DNA of 64,000 nt from NCBI RefSeq assembly GCF_019636135.1, contig NZ_JAHBYD010000004.1:62001-126000 (forward strand), written 5' to 3'. Below, piece after piece: positions 51,791 to 60,395 of this stretch. The position numbers and the translations under genes are program-made. Source of the DNA: Phenylobacterium sp. GTDB taxonomy: Bacteria; Pseudomonadota; Alphaproteobacteria; Caulobacterales; Caulobacteraceae. The notes beneath the pieces were generated by a model, which was not told the origin of the DNA, did no database searches, and saw nothing but the letters and a program-made list of their open reading frames with translations. Position 1 is the stretch's first letter. Each line of letters opens with the position of its first letter.

Positions 51791-51880
51791 CTCGCCCCCT
51801 CCACCACTCGCTCTTCCCCCGGCCTTCGCCGGGGTCGGCGAGCGGTCCCCCTCCCGCCACTGCTGCCGCAGTGGGGGAGG
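51791..51880. repeat. CCCCTCCACCAC / CCTCCCGCCACTGC repeat
   Basis: Contains CCCCCTCCACCACT (also in the arms at 24065-24192) and the hairpin CTCCCGCCACTGC-TGCC-GCAGTGGGGGAG (the module seen at 4635-4664). It lies just past the metW stop and may end that transcript. Confidence 0.6.
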
Positions 51881-51889
51881 TGAGGGCGC

Positions 51890-52615
51890 TTAGCGCCTGC
51901 GGGGGCGCTTCTTCGGGGCCGGCTCGTCCGCCTTCGGCAGGTCGACTTCGCCGAAGAGGTTCTGGGGCGGGGCGGCGGCCGGTTCCGGCTCGCGCTTGCG
52001 GCTGAGGAGGAAGAGGGCGGTTTCGGCGCGCCAGTTCTCGATGGGCGCGCGCGGGTCGATGGCGCGGGCGGGCTGGCCGCCGCCGAACGAGGCGCAGGCG
52101 TCGATGCGCAGCTCCAACTGGTCGCAGAGGCCCACGAAGTCGCGCAGGGTGCAGAGGTGGATGTTGGGCGTCGACCACCAGGGTTCGGGCAGGGCGCCGG
52201 TCTCGGGCATGCGGCCGCGGCTCAAGAGCGCCCAGCGGACCTTCCAGTGGCCGAAGTTCGGCACCGAGACCACCGCCTGCTCGGCGATGCGCAGGAGCTC
52301 GGAGAGCACGTGCCGGGGCTCGCGCATCTGCTGCAGGGTCTTGCTCAGGATCGCGTAGTCGAAGGCGCGCGTCGGGAAATGGTCGAGGTCGCGGTCGCCG
52401 TCGCCCTGCACGACCGACAGCCCGCGGGCCACGCAGCGGGCGACGCCCTCGGCGCTGATCTCCAGGCCCTGGCCGTCCACCTGCTTCTCATGGGTGAGCA
52501 GTTCCAGCAGCTCGCCGTCCTCGCAGCCGACGTCGAGGACGCGCGCGCCGGGCCGCACCAGCTTCAGGATCTCGGCGAAGTCCTCGCGGATGGAGGCTGG
52601 AGGGGCGCCGCTCAC
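51890..52615 (-). CDS. metW: MetW, methionine biosynthesis methyltransferase-like protein
   Basis: A 241-residue class I methyltransferase-fold protein. '[21 protein letters not shown]' holds motif I (VLDVGCxDG); '[19 protein letters not shown]' and '[21 protein letters not shown]' are MetW hallmarks. MetW works with MetX in homoserine activation for methionine synthesis. GTG 52615 overlaps the metX stop by 4 bp (GTGA). The C-terminal 35 residues form a basic, Pro-rich extension (ending KKRPRRR) not typical of shorter MetW proteins. Confidence 0.93.
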   Translation of the reverse strand: MSGAPPASIREDFAEILKLVRPGARVLDVGCEDGELLELLTHEKQVDGQGLEISAEGVARCVARGLSVVQGDGDRDLDHFPTRAFDYAILSKTLQQMREPRHVLSELLRIAEQAVVSVPNFGHWKVRWALLSRGRMPETGALPEPWWSTPNIHLCTLRDFVGLCDQLELRIDACASFGGGQPARAIDPRAPIENWRAETALFLLSRKREPEPAAAPPQNLFGEVDLPKADEPAPKKRPRRR

Positions 52616-53769
52616 GCCAGCCCTCGCGCCTGCGCCTGGGCGCCCAGGAAGCCCCTCAGCGTCGCGTCCAGCAGCGGCTCGTCGAGGAAGAAGGCGTCGT
52701 GGCCCTTGTCGGTCTGGATCTCGGCGAAGCTGGCCCGGCAGCCGGCGCCGTTCAGGGCGCGGACCACGTCGCGGCTCTCGGGCGTCGGGTAGAGCCAGTC
52801 GGACGAGAAGGAGAGCACGCAGAACTTCACCCTGCGCGCGCCCACGAACGCCTGGGCCAGCACGCCGCCGTGCTGGGCGGCGAGGTCGAAGTAGTCGAGG
52901 GCGCGGGTGATGTAGAGGTAGGAATTCGCGTCGAAGCGGTCGACGAAGCTGGCGCCCTGGTGGCGCAGGTAGCTCTCCACCTGGAAGTCGGCGTCGAAGC
53001 CCCACGACAGGCCGTCGCGCTGCAGCTCGCGGCCGAACTTCCGTTGCAGGGCCGCTTCCGACAGATAGGTGATGTGCGCGGCCATGCGCGCGACCGCGAG
53101 GCCCTTCTCGGGCCGCACGCCCGCGGTCAGGTAGGCGCCGCTCATCCAGTTGGGGTCGGCCATGATCGCCTGGCGGCCCACCTCGTGGAAGGCGATGTTC
53201 TGCGCCGAGTGGCGCGCGGCGGCGGCGATGCACACCACGCTGAACACCCGCTCGGGATAGTCGGACGCCCACTGGAGGGCCTGCATGCCGCCCATGGACC
53301 CGCCGATCACGGCGAACAGGGTGTCTATGCCCATGGCGTCGATCAGCATCGCCTGCGCGCGGACCATGTCGCGGATGGTGATGACGGGGAACTTGAGCCC
53401 GTAGGCCTCGCCGGTCGCGGGGTCGATCGACGCGGGGCCGGTGGTGCCCATGCAGCCGCCGACCACGTTGGTGCAGACGATGAAGTGGCGCTCGGGGTCC
53501 AGCGGCTTGCCGGGGCCGACGAAGCGGTCCCACCAGCCGGGCTTGCCGGTCACCGGGTGCGTCGAGGCCAGGTGCTGGTCGCCGGAGAGCGCGTGGCAGA
53601 CCAGCACGGCGTTCGACTTGTCGGCGTTCAGCGCGCCGTAGGTCTTGTAGCCGATCTCCAGCGGGGCGAGCCGGGCGCCCGAATCGAGGCGCAGGGGCCG
53701 GTCCGCCGGGAACCGCCAGGTCCCGCCGCCCGCCTCGAATTCCGCCTGGATCGGGCCCTGCGCCGTCAT
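52612..53769 (-). CDS. metX: Homoserine O-acetyltransferase
   Basis: A 385-residue alpha/beta-hydrolase-fold enzyme. '[19 protein letters not shown]', the nucleophile elbow '[13 protein letters not shown]' (Ser), the late Asp in '[13 protein letters not shown]' and His in '[13 protein letters not shown]' give the full catalytic triad. It acetylates (possibly succinylates) homoserine in methionine synthesis; acyl-CoA preference cannot be read safely. It overlaps metW. No SAM-II riboswitch was found upstream, although such elements are common in this class. Confidence 0.95.
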   Translation of the reverse strand: MTAQGPIQAEFEAGGGTWRFPADRPLRLDSGARLAPLEIGYKTYGALNADKSNAVLVCHALSGDQHLASTHPVTGKPGWWDRFVGPGKPLDPERHFIVCTNVVGGCMGTTGPASIDPATGEAYGLKFPVITIRDMVRAQAMLIDAMGIDTLFAVIGGSMGGMQALQWASDYPERVFSVVCIAAAARHSAQNIAFHEVGRQAIMADPNWMSGAYLTAGVRPEKGLAVARMAAHITYLSEAALQRKFGRELQRDGLSWGFDADFQVESYLRHQGASFVDRFDANSYLYITRALDYFDLAAQHGGVLAQAFVGARRVKFCVLSFSSDWLYPTPESRDVVRALNGAGCRASFAEIQTDKGHDAFFLDEPLLDATLRGFLGAQAQARGLA

Positions 53770-53798
53770 GCGCGCCTTGGACCGCCTGCGTCCCTGAG

Positions 53799-53816
53799 TG
53801 TCAATGGGGGTGTCAA
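53799..53816 (-). promoter_or_regulatory. Tandem TTGACA elements upstream of metX
   Basis: On the metX strand two copies of ATTGACAC, with TTGACA centres 12 bp apart, lie about 30-47 nt before ATG 53769. Either may be a -35 box; as a direct repeat they could also be a regulator site. The gap also serves the divergent sixA gene. Confidence 0.4.
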
Positions 53817-53870
53817 TGGCTTGCGAAGGTCGCCCCCTACGCTAAGAACCGCTGGGGTTAGGGAGCGTCC

Positions 53871-54368
53871 ATGGATCGGCTGATCCTCCTTCGGCACGGC
53901 AAGGCCGAGCCGGATTCCGCGAGCGGCGACGACTTCGACCGCCGGCTGGCGCCGCGCGGGCAGGAGGAGTCCGCCGGGATGGGCGCGCACCTGGCGGGCC
54001 TGGGCTTTACGCCCGACGTGGCGCTGGTGTCGTCCGCGGCGCGCACGCGCGACACCTGGGCCGCGATGCAGCCGATCTTCGCCAGGACCGAGATGCGCAT
54101 CGAGGACCACCTCTATCACGCCGATTCCGGCACCATCCGCGCGGCGGCCGAGCAGGCCGGCGAGGCGTGCCGGACGCTGATGATCGTGGGCCACAACCCC
54201 GGGCTCCAGGAGCTGACGATCCAGCTCCTGCAGGAGGGCGGCGCGTCGCCGGACCTGATCGGCAAGGCGCGGCGCAACTTCCCGACCGCGGCGGCGGCGG
54301 TCTTCCTGATCGACGCCAACGGGCGGCCGCACTACGACGGGCTGTTCTTCCCCGGGCGGTATCATTGA
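53871..54368 (+). CDS. SixA-type histidine phosphatase
   Basis: A 165-residue phosphoglycerate-mutase-fold phosphatase. The catalytic 'LILLRHGKAEPDS' (RHG) opens the protein, and 'MIVGHNPGLQELTIQLL' gives the second catalytic His. The short form matches SixA, which removes phosphate from phosphohistidine, for example on PTS or phosphorelay proteins; small-molecule activity is also possible. The stop overlaps the TTG start of the DUF952 gene by 4 bp. Confidence 0.88.
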   Translation: MDRLILLRHGKAEPDSASGDDFDRRLAPRGQEESAGMGAHLAGLGFTPDVALVSSAARTRDTWAAMQPIFARTEMRIEDHLYHADSGTIRAAAEQAGEACRTLMIVGHNPGLQELTIQLLQEGGASPDLIGKARRNFPTAAAAVFLIDANGRPHYDGLFFPGRYH

Positions 54369-54697
54369 GGATCTACAAGATCCTGCCCCGATCCGAATGG
54401 ACGGCGGCCGAGGCGGCCGGACGGTTCGAGGGCTCGGCGGTGGACCACCAGGACGGCTACATCCACTTCTCCACGGCCGCGCAGGCGGGCGAGACGGCGC
54501 GGCGCCACTTCGCCGGGCAGGCCGGTCTCTTGGTGCTGGAGGTCGAGGGCGACGACCTGGGCGCGGCGCTGAGGTGGGAGCCGTCGCGCGGCGGCGACCT
54601 GTTCCCGCACCTTTACGGGACGCTTCCGGTGGAGGACGTCCACGCCGTTCATGAGGCGCCGTTGGGTCCCGACGGCGTCCCGAGGATGCCGGTATGA
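54365..54697 (+). CDS. DUF952 family protein
   Basis: A 110-residue protein, starting at TTG 54365 inside the sixA stop (TTGA overlap). No ATG exists before the conserved 'RIYKILPRSEWTAAEAAG', which is the family's usual N-terminus. 'HQDGYIHFSTAAQAGETARRHF' and 'LRWEPSRGGDLFPHLYGTLP' are the DUF952 landmarks (GYIHFS, GxLFPHLYG). DUF952 proteins have an ADP-ribosyltransferase-like fold by structure reports I recall; activity is unknown. Pairing with a histidine phosphatase and pyrD is seen here in one run of genes. Confidence 0.88.
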   Translation: MRIYKILPRSEWTAAEAAGRFEGSAVDHQDGYIHFSTAAQAGETARRHFAGQAGLLVLEVEGDDLGAALRWEPSRGGDLFPHLYGTLPVEDVHAVHEAPLGPDGVPRMPV

Positions 54698-54711
54698 GCA
54701 GACGCCTTGAG

Positions 54712-54815
54712 CCCTCTCCCCCTTGCGGGGAGAGGGTTGGGAGAGGGGGTGTCGGCGCCGTGTTCCGGGCGAGCGCACCCCCACCCCCGGCCCCTCCCCG
54801 CAAGGGGGAGGGGAG
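54712..54815. repeat. CCCTCTCCCCCTTGCGGGGAGAGGG paired repeat
   Basis: Two hairpins (CCCTCTCCCCCTTGCGGGGAGAGGG and CCCCTCCCCGCAAGGGGGAGGGG as landmarks) about 50 bp apart and mirror-like. The right arm ends in GGGGGAGGGGAG directly before the pyrD ATG, providing its Shine-Dalgarno. Confidence 0.8.
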
Positions 54816-55853
54816 ATGATCCACCGTCTCGCCACTCGGGCGCTGCGCGGCTTCGACCCCGAGGACGCCCACGGGCTCGCGATCGCCGGCCTGAAGCTGG
54901 GCCTGGGTCCCCGCGCGCCGGCCGACCCGCCCATCCTGGCGACCGAGCTGGCGGGGATGGCGCTGCCCAACCCCGTGGGCCTGGCGCCGGGCTTCGACAA
55001 GAACGCCGAGGTGTTCGGGCCGATGCTGGCCGCGGGCTTCGGCTTCGTGGAGTGCGGCACCGTCACGCCGAAGCCGCAGGCGGGCAATCCGCGCCCGCGC
55101 CTGTTCCGCCTGAGCGAGGACCGGGCGGTGATCAACCGCATGGGCTTCAACAACGCGGGGCTGGAGGCGTTCGCCGCCCGGCTCGCGCGCCGGGGCGCCG
55201 GCGTCGTGGGCGCGAACCTGGGGGCCAACAAGGACTCCGAGGACCGCCTCGCCGACTACACCGCCGGCCTGCGCCGCCTCTGGGGCATGGCGTCCTACTT
55301 CACGATCAACATCTCCTCGCCCAACACGCCGGGCCTGCGCGCCCTGCAGACGAAGGCGGCGCTCGACGAGCTGCTGGGCCGGCTGGTGCAGACGGCCGAC
55401 GCCCTGCCGCAGGGCGTCGCCGCGCCGATGTTCCTGAAGGTCGCGCCCGACCTGGAGGACGCCGAGATCGAGGCCATCGCCGAGACCGTCGCCGCCCACG
55501 GCCTGGCCGGCGTCATCGTCTCCAACACCACCGTGGCGCGGCCGCCGCTGCGGTCGAGGTCCGCATCCGAGACCGGGGGCCTGTCCGGCGCGCCGCTGAT
55601 GGGGCCGTCCACCGCGGTGCTCAGCCGGTTCCGCGAGGCGGCGGCGGGCCGGTTCCTGCTGGTCGGCGTGGGCGGGATCGCCTCGGGCGCCGACGCCTAC
55701 GCCAAGATCCGCGCCGGCGCCGCAGCCGTTCAGCTCTATTCGGCGTTGGTGTTCGAGGGCCCCGGCCTGGTGACCCGGATCAAGCGCGACCTAGCCGCGA
55801 TGTTGCAGGCCGACGGCTTCCGGTCCGTGGCCGAAGCGGCGGCTGCGCGTTAG
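54816..55853 (+). CDS. pyrD: Dihydroorotate dehydrogenase (quinone)
   Basis: A 345-residue class 2 enzyme that oxidises dihydroorotate to orotate in pyrimidine synthesis, passing electrons to quinone at the inner membrane. The N-terminal helices ('MIHRLATRALRGFDPEDAHGLAIAGL' as landmark) are the membrane/quinone tunnel part. 'NPVGLAPGFDKNAE', 'GFGFVECGTVTPKPQ', 'NRMGFNN', 'NISSPNTPGLR' (catalytic Ser) and 'GVGGIASGADAYAKIRAGA' bind FMN and substrate. ATG 54816 is the conserved start; the frame upstream is repeat. Its ribosome binding site lies in the repeat arm. Confidence 0.96.
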   Translation: MIHRLATRALRGFDPEDAHGLAIAGLKLGLGPRAPADPPILATELAGMALPNPVGLAPGFDKNAEVFGPMLAAGFGFVECGTVTPKPQAGNPRPRLFRLSEDRAVINRMGFNNAGLEAFAARLARRGAGVVGANLGANKDSEDRLADYTAGLRRLWGMASYFTINISSPNTPGLRALQTKAALDELLGRLVQTADALPQGVAAPMFLKVAPDLEDAEIEAIAETVAAHGLAGVIVSNTTVARPPLRSRSASETGGLSGAPLMGPSTAVLSRFREAAAGRFLLVGVGGIASGADAYAKIRAGAAAVQLYSALVFEGPGLVTRIKRDLAAMLQADGFRSVAEAAAAR

Positions 55854-55908
55854 CCTAGCCGCGGGCCCTCCGGAGCATTAAGTCGGGCCCATCAAGTCGA
55901 AAGGGACC

Positions 55909-57384
55909 ATGGCGGAGGCGCCCAGCGACGGTTTCCGGCAGTTCAGGCGCCGCCTCTTCTGGCCCGGCGGCCTTTCCGCGCGCCTGCTGGTCCTCACCGT
56001 CGTCTTCGCCCTGCTGGGCGGCGCGATGGCCATCCCGCCGGCCATGGCGGCCTACGAGACGCAGTGGCTGCTGGACCGTGTCCGCGCCGCCGAGCTGGCC
56101 TCGCTCGCCCCCGAGGTCGCCCCCGACCGCGTGGTCTCCGAGCACCTGAAGACCCAGCTCCTCGAAGGCGCCGGGGTGGAGATCGTGGCCGTCTCCATCG
56201 ACGGCGTCCGGTCGCTCGTGTTCGCCGCCAACCGGCCGGCCCGCGCGCCCTATGTCGTGGACCTGCGGCCGCGCGCCACCGGCGTGGCCCTGCTCGCGCC
56301 CTTCCAGACCCTGCTGGGCGACGGCGGCCGCATGCGGGTGGTGGCCGAGCCGCGCCTGCGCAAGGAGGCCGACTTCATCGAGTTCGTGGCCGGCGACGCC
56401 GAGCTGAAGCGGGCGCTGGCCGGCTACCTGTGGCGGCTGGTGGCGATCGTGGCGGGCGTCTCGGCGCTGGCCGGCTTCGTCGTCTACTTCGCGCTGAACC
56501 TCTTCCTGGTGCGGCCCGTGCGGCGGATCACGTTCGCGATGGAGCGGTTCCGCGCCGACCCGGAAGACCCCGCCGCGCAGATCCAGCTCTCGGGCCGCCG
56601 GGACGAGATCGGTCGCGCCGAGGCCGAGCTCGACCGCATGCAGGCCGACCTGCGCGCCGCGCTCCAGTCCCGCGCCCGGCTGGCCGCGCTGGGCGAGGCG
56701 GTGGCCAAGATCAACCACGACCTGAAGAACATGCTGACCTCGGCCCAGCTCGCGTCCGAGCGGCTGGCCGCGTCGAAGGACCCCACCGTCAGCCAGGCGC
56801 TGCCCCGCCTGGAGCGCGCGCTGGACCGCGCCGTGAAGCTGGCCGCCGACGTGCTGGTCTACGGCAAGACCAACGAGGCCGCGCCCGAGCCGCAGGTGGT
56901 GAAGCTGTCGCCGGCGCTGCGCGAGGCCGCCGCCGAGGCGCGCGTGCCGGGGCCGGGCGTGACGTTCGTCTCCAAGGTGGCCGCCGCCGACCAGGTCACC
57001 GCCGATCCGGACCAGTTGCACCGCATCCTCGTGAACCTGCTGCGCAACGCCCGCCAGGCCATCGAGCACCAGGACGGCCGCGAGGGCGCCGGCCGCATCG
57101 AGGTCTCGCTGGAGACCGCCGGCGGCTCCAGCCTGATCCGCGTGTCCGACGACGGCCCCGGCGTGCCCGAGCGCATCCGCGAGCGCCTGTTCCAGCCCTT
57201 CGCCGGCTCGGGCCGCCCCGACTCCACCGGCCTCGGCCTCGCCATCGCCCGCGAACTGGCCCAGGGCCACGGCGGCGACCTGGCGCTCTCCGTCACCGGC
57301 CCCGAAGGCACGGTCTTCGAACTGCGCCTGCCCGGCGCGCCGCGGGCGAAACCGCGGGTCAGGCGCGCGAAGAGCGAGGCCTGA
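55909..57384 (+). CDS. Orphan sensor histidine kinase
   Basis: A 491-residue membrane kinase. Transmembrane helix 1 (about 25-47), a periplasmic domain of about 130 residues and transmembrane helix 2 (about 170-192) lead into a HAMP domain ('LVRPVRRITFAMERFRADPED'). The H-box is 'EAVAKINHDLKNMLTSAQL', the N-box 'NLLRNARQAIEHQDG', then 'SDDGPGVPERI' and 'STGLGLAIAREL'. 'HDLKNML' rather than 'HELRTPL' marks the HPK4/NtrB-like group. There is no response regulator beside it, so its partner is elsewhere. The signal is unknown. It starts 55 bp after pyrD. Confidence 0.93.
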   Translation: MAEAPSDGFRQFRRRLFWPGGLSARLLVLTVVFALLGGAMAIPPAMAAYETQWLLDRVRAAELASLAPEVAPDRVVSEHLKTQLLEGAGVEIVAVSIDGVRSLVFAANRPARAPYVVDLRPRATGVALLAPFQTLLGDGGRMRVVAEPRLRKEADFIEFVAGDAELKRALAGYLWRLVAIVAGVSALAGFVVYFALNLFLVRPVRRITFAMERFRADPEDPAAQIQLSGRRDEIGRAEAELDRMQADLRAALQSRARLAALGEAVAKINHDLKNMLTSAQLASERLAASKDPTVSQALPRLERALDRAVKLAADVLVYGKTNEAAPEPQVVKLSPALREAAAEARVPGPGVTFVSKVAAADQVTADPDQLHRILVNLLRNARQAIEHQDGREGAGRIEVSLETAGGSSLIRVSDDGPGVPERIRERLFQPFAGSGRPDSTGLGLAIARELAQGHGGDLALSVTGPEGTVFELRLPGAPRAKPRVRRAKSEA

Positions 57385-57406
57385 GCCGCGTCGGCGTCCC
57401 CTTTCC

Positions 57407-57484
57407 GGAAACCGCGGAATACGCGGAATGACGCGGAAAGCTGACCCGGATTCCTTCCGCGGAATTCCGCGCATTCCGCGGTTC
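57407..57484. repeat. AACCGCGGAATACGCGGAA palindromic repeat, copy 3
   Basis: GGAAACCGCGGAATACGCGGAATGACGCGGAA (arm landmark) faces TTCCTTCCGCGGAATTCCGCGCATTCCGCGGTT. It lies between convergent genes, 22 bp after the histidine kinase stop. The right arm differs from copies 1 and 2 (GCGCATT for GCGTATT). Confidence 0.82.
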
Positions 57485-57503
57485 AATCGGAAAGCCTGCG
57501 GCG

Positions 57504-59234
57504 CTACGGCGCCCTGGCCACGCCCTCGCGGCGGGGGTCGGCGCCGCCGCGCAGGCCCTTGGGCGTGACCTCGACGCCGTGCAGGCCCGATCCCTCGGCG
57601 CCGAAGCCGTTGGTCAGCTTCACCCCGCGGGCCTCCAGGCCGGCGCGCAGCTCGGGCGGGAACCTGTCGACCTCGGCGGCGTAGAAGCTGCCGCCCGCGA
57701 TCATGTTGGGCAGTGCGATGGCGTCCTGCACGGGCATCTTCCAGTCCAGCATGCCGACCAGGGCCTTCAGGTTGTAGGCCAGGATCGAGGGGCCGCCCGG
57801 CGAGCCCACGGCGGCGACGAAGTTGCGGTTCCTGTCCAGCACGATGGCCGGCGCCATCGACGAGCGGGGCCGCTTGCCGGGCGCCACCGCGTTGGCCGCC
57901 GGGGCGCCGTCGCGGTCCTGCGGCGTGAACGAGAAGTCGGTGAGCTGGTTGTTCAGGAAGAAGCCGTGGACCATCCGGCCCGAGCCGAAGATGCTCTCGA
58001 CCGTGGTGGTCATCGAGACCACGTTCCCCCACCGGTCGACGATCACGAAATGGGTGGTGCCGCCCGGCTCCTTCGTGGCGTCCGGGGCGCGCGGGCCGGC
58101 GCCCTTCGGCTTGCCCGGGGCGACGCTCGCGGCCGGCGTGGGTCCGATCAGCCGGGCGCGCTCGGCCACATAGGCCCGGTCGAGCAGGCCGTCGACCGGG
58201 ACCTCCACGAAGTCGGGGTCGCCGATGTAGCGGTCGCGGTCGGCGTACATCAGCCGGCTCGCCTGGCTGAACAGGTACCAGCCTTCGACGTCGTTGCGAT
58301 GGCTGGCGATGTCGGTGTGCTCGAGGATGCCCAGCGCCTCCAGCACCGCCGGCCCGCCGGACGGGGCGTTCGGCGTGCAGACGATGTAGATGCGGTAGGG
58401 CCGGCACAGGCCCGGCCCGCTCTTGGGCCTATAGGCCGCGAGGTCGGCGAGGCTGAGCGTGCCGGGCATGTCGCCCTCATGCACCTTGTCGACGATGGCC
58501 TGGGCGATCTCGCCCTCCAGCAGCGCCTTCGGGCCCTCGGCGGCGATCTTGCGGACGGTGGCGGCGTAGGCCGGGTTCCGCATGATCTCGCCGGCCTGGA
58601 CCTTCGTCCCGTCGGCCTTGGTGAAGTATTTCACGGCGTCGGGCGTGGCGGCCTGGCCCGCGCGGCTGGCGGCCGCGGCGGCCATGCGGCCGGGCACGGG
58701 GAAGCCGCCGTCGGCCAGCCGCTCGGCCTCGCCGAACAGGTCCCTCCACGCGAGCTTGCCGTGCTGCTTCTGCGCCAGCGACAGCATGGCGATGGCGCCG
58801 GGCGCCCCCGTCGAGCGGCCCGAGAGGATCGCCACGCCCCGGTTCAGCGGCTGGCCCGCCGCGTCCATGAAGAGCTGCGGCGTCGCGCCCATCGGCGCGG
58901 TCTCGCGGCCGTCGTAGGCCGTCACCGCCTTCGTCCTGGCGTCGTAGTAGGTCATGAAGGCGCCGCCGCCGAGGCCCGAGCTCTGCGGCTCCACCAGGCC
59001 CAGGGTCGCCTGCACGGCCACCGCCGCATCCACCGCCGTGCCGCCGGCGCGCAGCACCTTCAGGCCCGCCTCCACCGCCAGCGGATTGGCGGCCGCCACC
59101 ATCGCCCTGGCCCCGACGGGCGCGGCGGCCTTGGCGGGCGGCGCCTTTGCCGGAGCTTGGGCGAGGGTGTCCTGCGGGACGGCGCAGGCGGAGACGAACG
59201 CGGCGAGGGCCAGCGGCAGGAACGGCGACTTCAC
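57504..59234 (-). CDS. ggt: Gamma-glutamyltransferase, probable lipoprotein
   Basis: A 576-residue N-terminal-nucleophile enzyme that cleaves or transfers gamma-glutamyl groups of glutathione. It is made as a proenzyme; the catalytic Thr starts the small subunit in 'EPGGTTHFVIVDRWGNVVSM' (TTHF). The large subunit has 'VEPQSSGLGGGAFMTYYD' with 'YDGRETAP' (Arg for the gamma-glutamyl carboxylate). 'PGKRPRSSMAPAIV' holds the paired Ser of the active site. The N-terminus 'VKSPFLPLALAAFVSACAVP' looks like a lipoprotein signal (FVSAC). Start is GTG 59234. It is divergent from the P1 peptidase gene. Confidence 0.93.
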   Translation of the reverse strand: MKSPFLPLALAAFVSACAVPQDTLAQAPAKAPPAKAAAPVGARAMVAAANPLAVEAGLKVLRAGGTAVDAAVAVQATLGLVEPQSSGLGGGAFMTYYDARTKAVTAYDGRETAPMGATPQLFMDAAGQPLNRGVAILSGRSTGAPGAIAMLSLAQKQHGKLAWRDLFGEAERLADGGFPVPGRMAAAAASRAGQAATPDAVKYFTKADGTKVQAGEIMRNPAYAATVRKIAAEGPKALLEGEIAQAIVDKVHEGDMPGTLSLADLAAYRPKSGPGLCRPYRIYIVCTPNAPSGGPAVLEALGILEHTDIASHRNDVEGWYLFSQASRLMYADRDRYIGDPDFVEVPVDGLLDRAYVAERARLIGPTPAASVAPGKPKGAGPRAPDATKEPGGTTHFVIVDRWGNVVSMTTTVESIFGSGRMVHGFFLNNQLTDFSFTPQDRDGAPAANAVAPGKRPRSSMAPAIVLDRNRNFVAAVGSPGGPSILAYNLKALVGMLDWKMPVQDAIALPNMIAGGSFYAAEVDRFPPELRAGLEARGVKLTNGFGAEGSGLHGVEVTPKGLRGGADPRREGVARAP

Positions 59235-59307
59235 GGGACGGGCAGGCTCCTCGGATACGGAACGCGACCATAGCGGCCTCGGCCGCGTGGACAACAAGGG
59301 CGCGCAC

Positions 59308-60345
59308 ATGCGAGGTCCGCGCATGGCGGCGAATCGAGCCGGCGCGGGCGCGCGCAACCTGATCACCGACGTGCCGGGCCTGAAGGTCGGGCAGGCGCAG
59401 GACATGGCCGTGCGCACCGGGGTCACCGTGATCCTGCCCGACGACCGCGCCGTCTGCGCCGTGGACGTGCGCGGCGGCGCGCCCGGCACCCGCGAGACCG
59501 ACGCCCTGGCGCCGGAGACCCTGGTGGATGCGGTGGACGCCGTGGTCCTCTCCGGCGGCTCGGTCTACGGCCTGGCTGCGGCGGACGGCGTGGTGGGCTG
59601 GCTGGGCGCGCGGGGGCGCGGCTACGGCATGGTCGACGGCATCCCCAAGTCGCCCGTGGTCCCGGCCGCCATCCTGTTCGACGTCGCCAACGGCGGCGAC
59701 AAGGCCTGGGGCGAGGACCCGCCCTACCGCGCGCTGGGGCGCGCGGCGATCGAGGCGGCGGGCCTGGAGCTCGCGCTCGGGACCGCCGGTTGCGGCGTGG
59801 GCGCCATGGCCGGGACGCTGAAGGGCGGGACCGGCTCGGCCTCGTCGGTCACGCCGGACGGCTACACGGTGGGCGCGGTCGTGGGCGTCAATAGCTGGGG
59901 CTCGGTCGTCGCGCCGGGCGGGCGCACCTTCTGGGCCGCCCCGTTCGAGCTGGGCGACGAATTCGGCGGACTGGGCGCGGCCGGCCTCGTGGGCCCGCCC
60001 GACGACTGGGGCCCGGCCAAGCGCCCCGCCGACCAGCGCAACACCACCATCGCCTGCGTCGCCACCGACGCGGCCCTGACGCCGGCCCAGGCCAGGCGGC
60101 TCGCCGTCATGGCCCAGGACGGCCTGGCCCGCGCCATCCGCCCCGTCCACGCGCCCTTCGACGGCGACGTCGTCTTCGCGCTCTCCACCGGCCGCAGGCC
60201 GCTGGCCGGGCCTGCGCCCTACACGCTGGCCCGGCTGGGCGCGCTGGCCGCCGACGTGCTGGCCCGCGCCGTCGCGCGCGGGGTCTTTGAAGCCACGCCG
60301 TGGCCCGGCTCGTATGTCACCTGCTGGCGGGACCTTCCGGCCTGA
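59308..60345 (+). CDS. P1 family (DmpA-type) aminopeptidase/amidase
   Basis: A 345-residue self-cleaving N-terminal-nucleophile hydrolase. 'NLITDVPGLKVGQAQD' is the family opening; 'CAVDVRGGAPGTRETDAL', 'VLSGGSVYGLAAADGVV' and 'GTLKGGTGSASSV' follow. The scissile site and nucleophile are in 'QRNTTIACVATDAAL' (N-T-T, Thr in place of DmpA Ser). Members cleave N-terminal residues from peptides or hydrolyse acyl amides. ATG 59308 is chosen, ATG 59323 is possible. No signal peptide is seen. It is divergent from ggt, another peptide/amide Ntn enzyme. Confidence 0.88.
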   Translation: MRGPRMAANRAGAGARNLITDVPGLKVGQAQDMAVRTGVTVILPDDRAVCAVDVRGGAPGTRETDALAPETLVDAVDAVVLSGGSVYGLAAADGVVGWLGARGRGYGMVDGIPKSPVVPAAILFDVANGGDKAWGEDPPYRALGRAAIEAAGLELALGTAGCGVGAMAGTLKGGTGSASSVTPDGYTVGAVVGVNSWGSVVAPGGRTFWAAPFELGDEFGGLGAAGLVGPPDDWGPAKRPADQRNTTIACVATDAALTPAQARRLAVMAQDGLARAIRPVHAPFDGDVVFALSTGRRPLAGPAPYTLARLGALAADVLARAVARGVFEATPWPGSYVTCWRDLPA

Positions 60346-60395
60346 CGGGGCCGCTGGTAGTTTGAGGGAACGGGTTAGTTCAGGAGAGTCTTCCC

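Noticed and set aside
53770..53870. SAM-II riboswitch upstream of metX
   Set aside because: The gap shows none of the conserved pseudoknot sequence; only tandem TTGACAC is seen.
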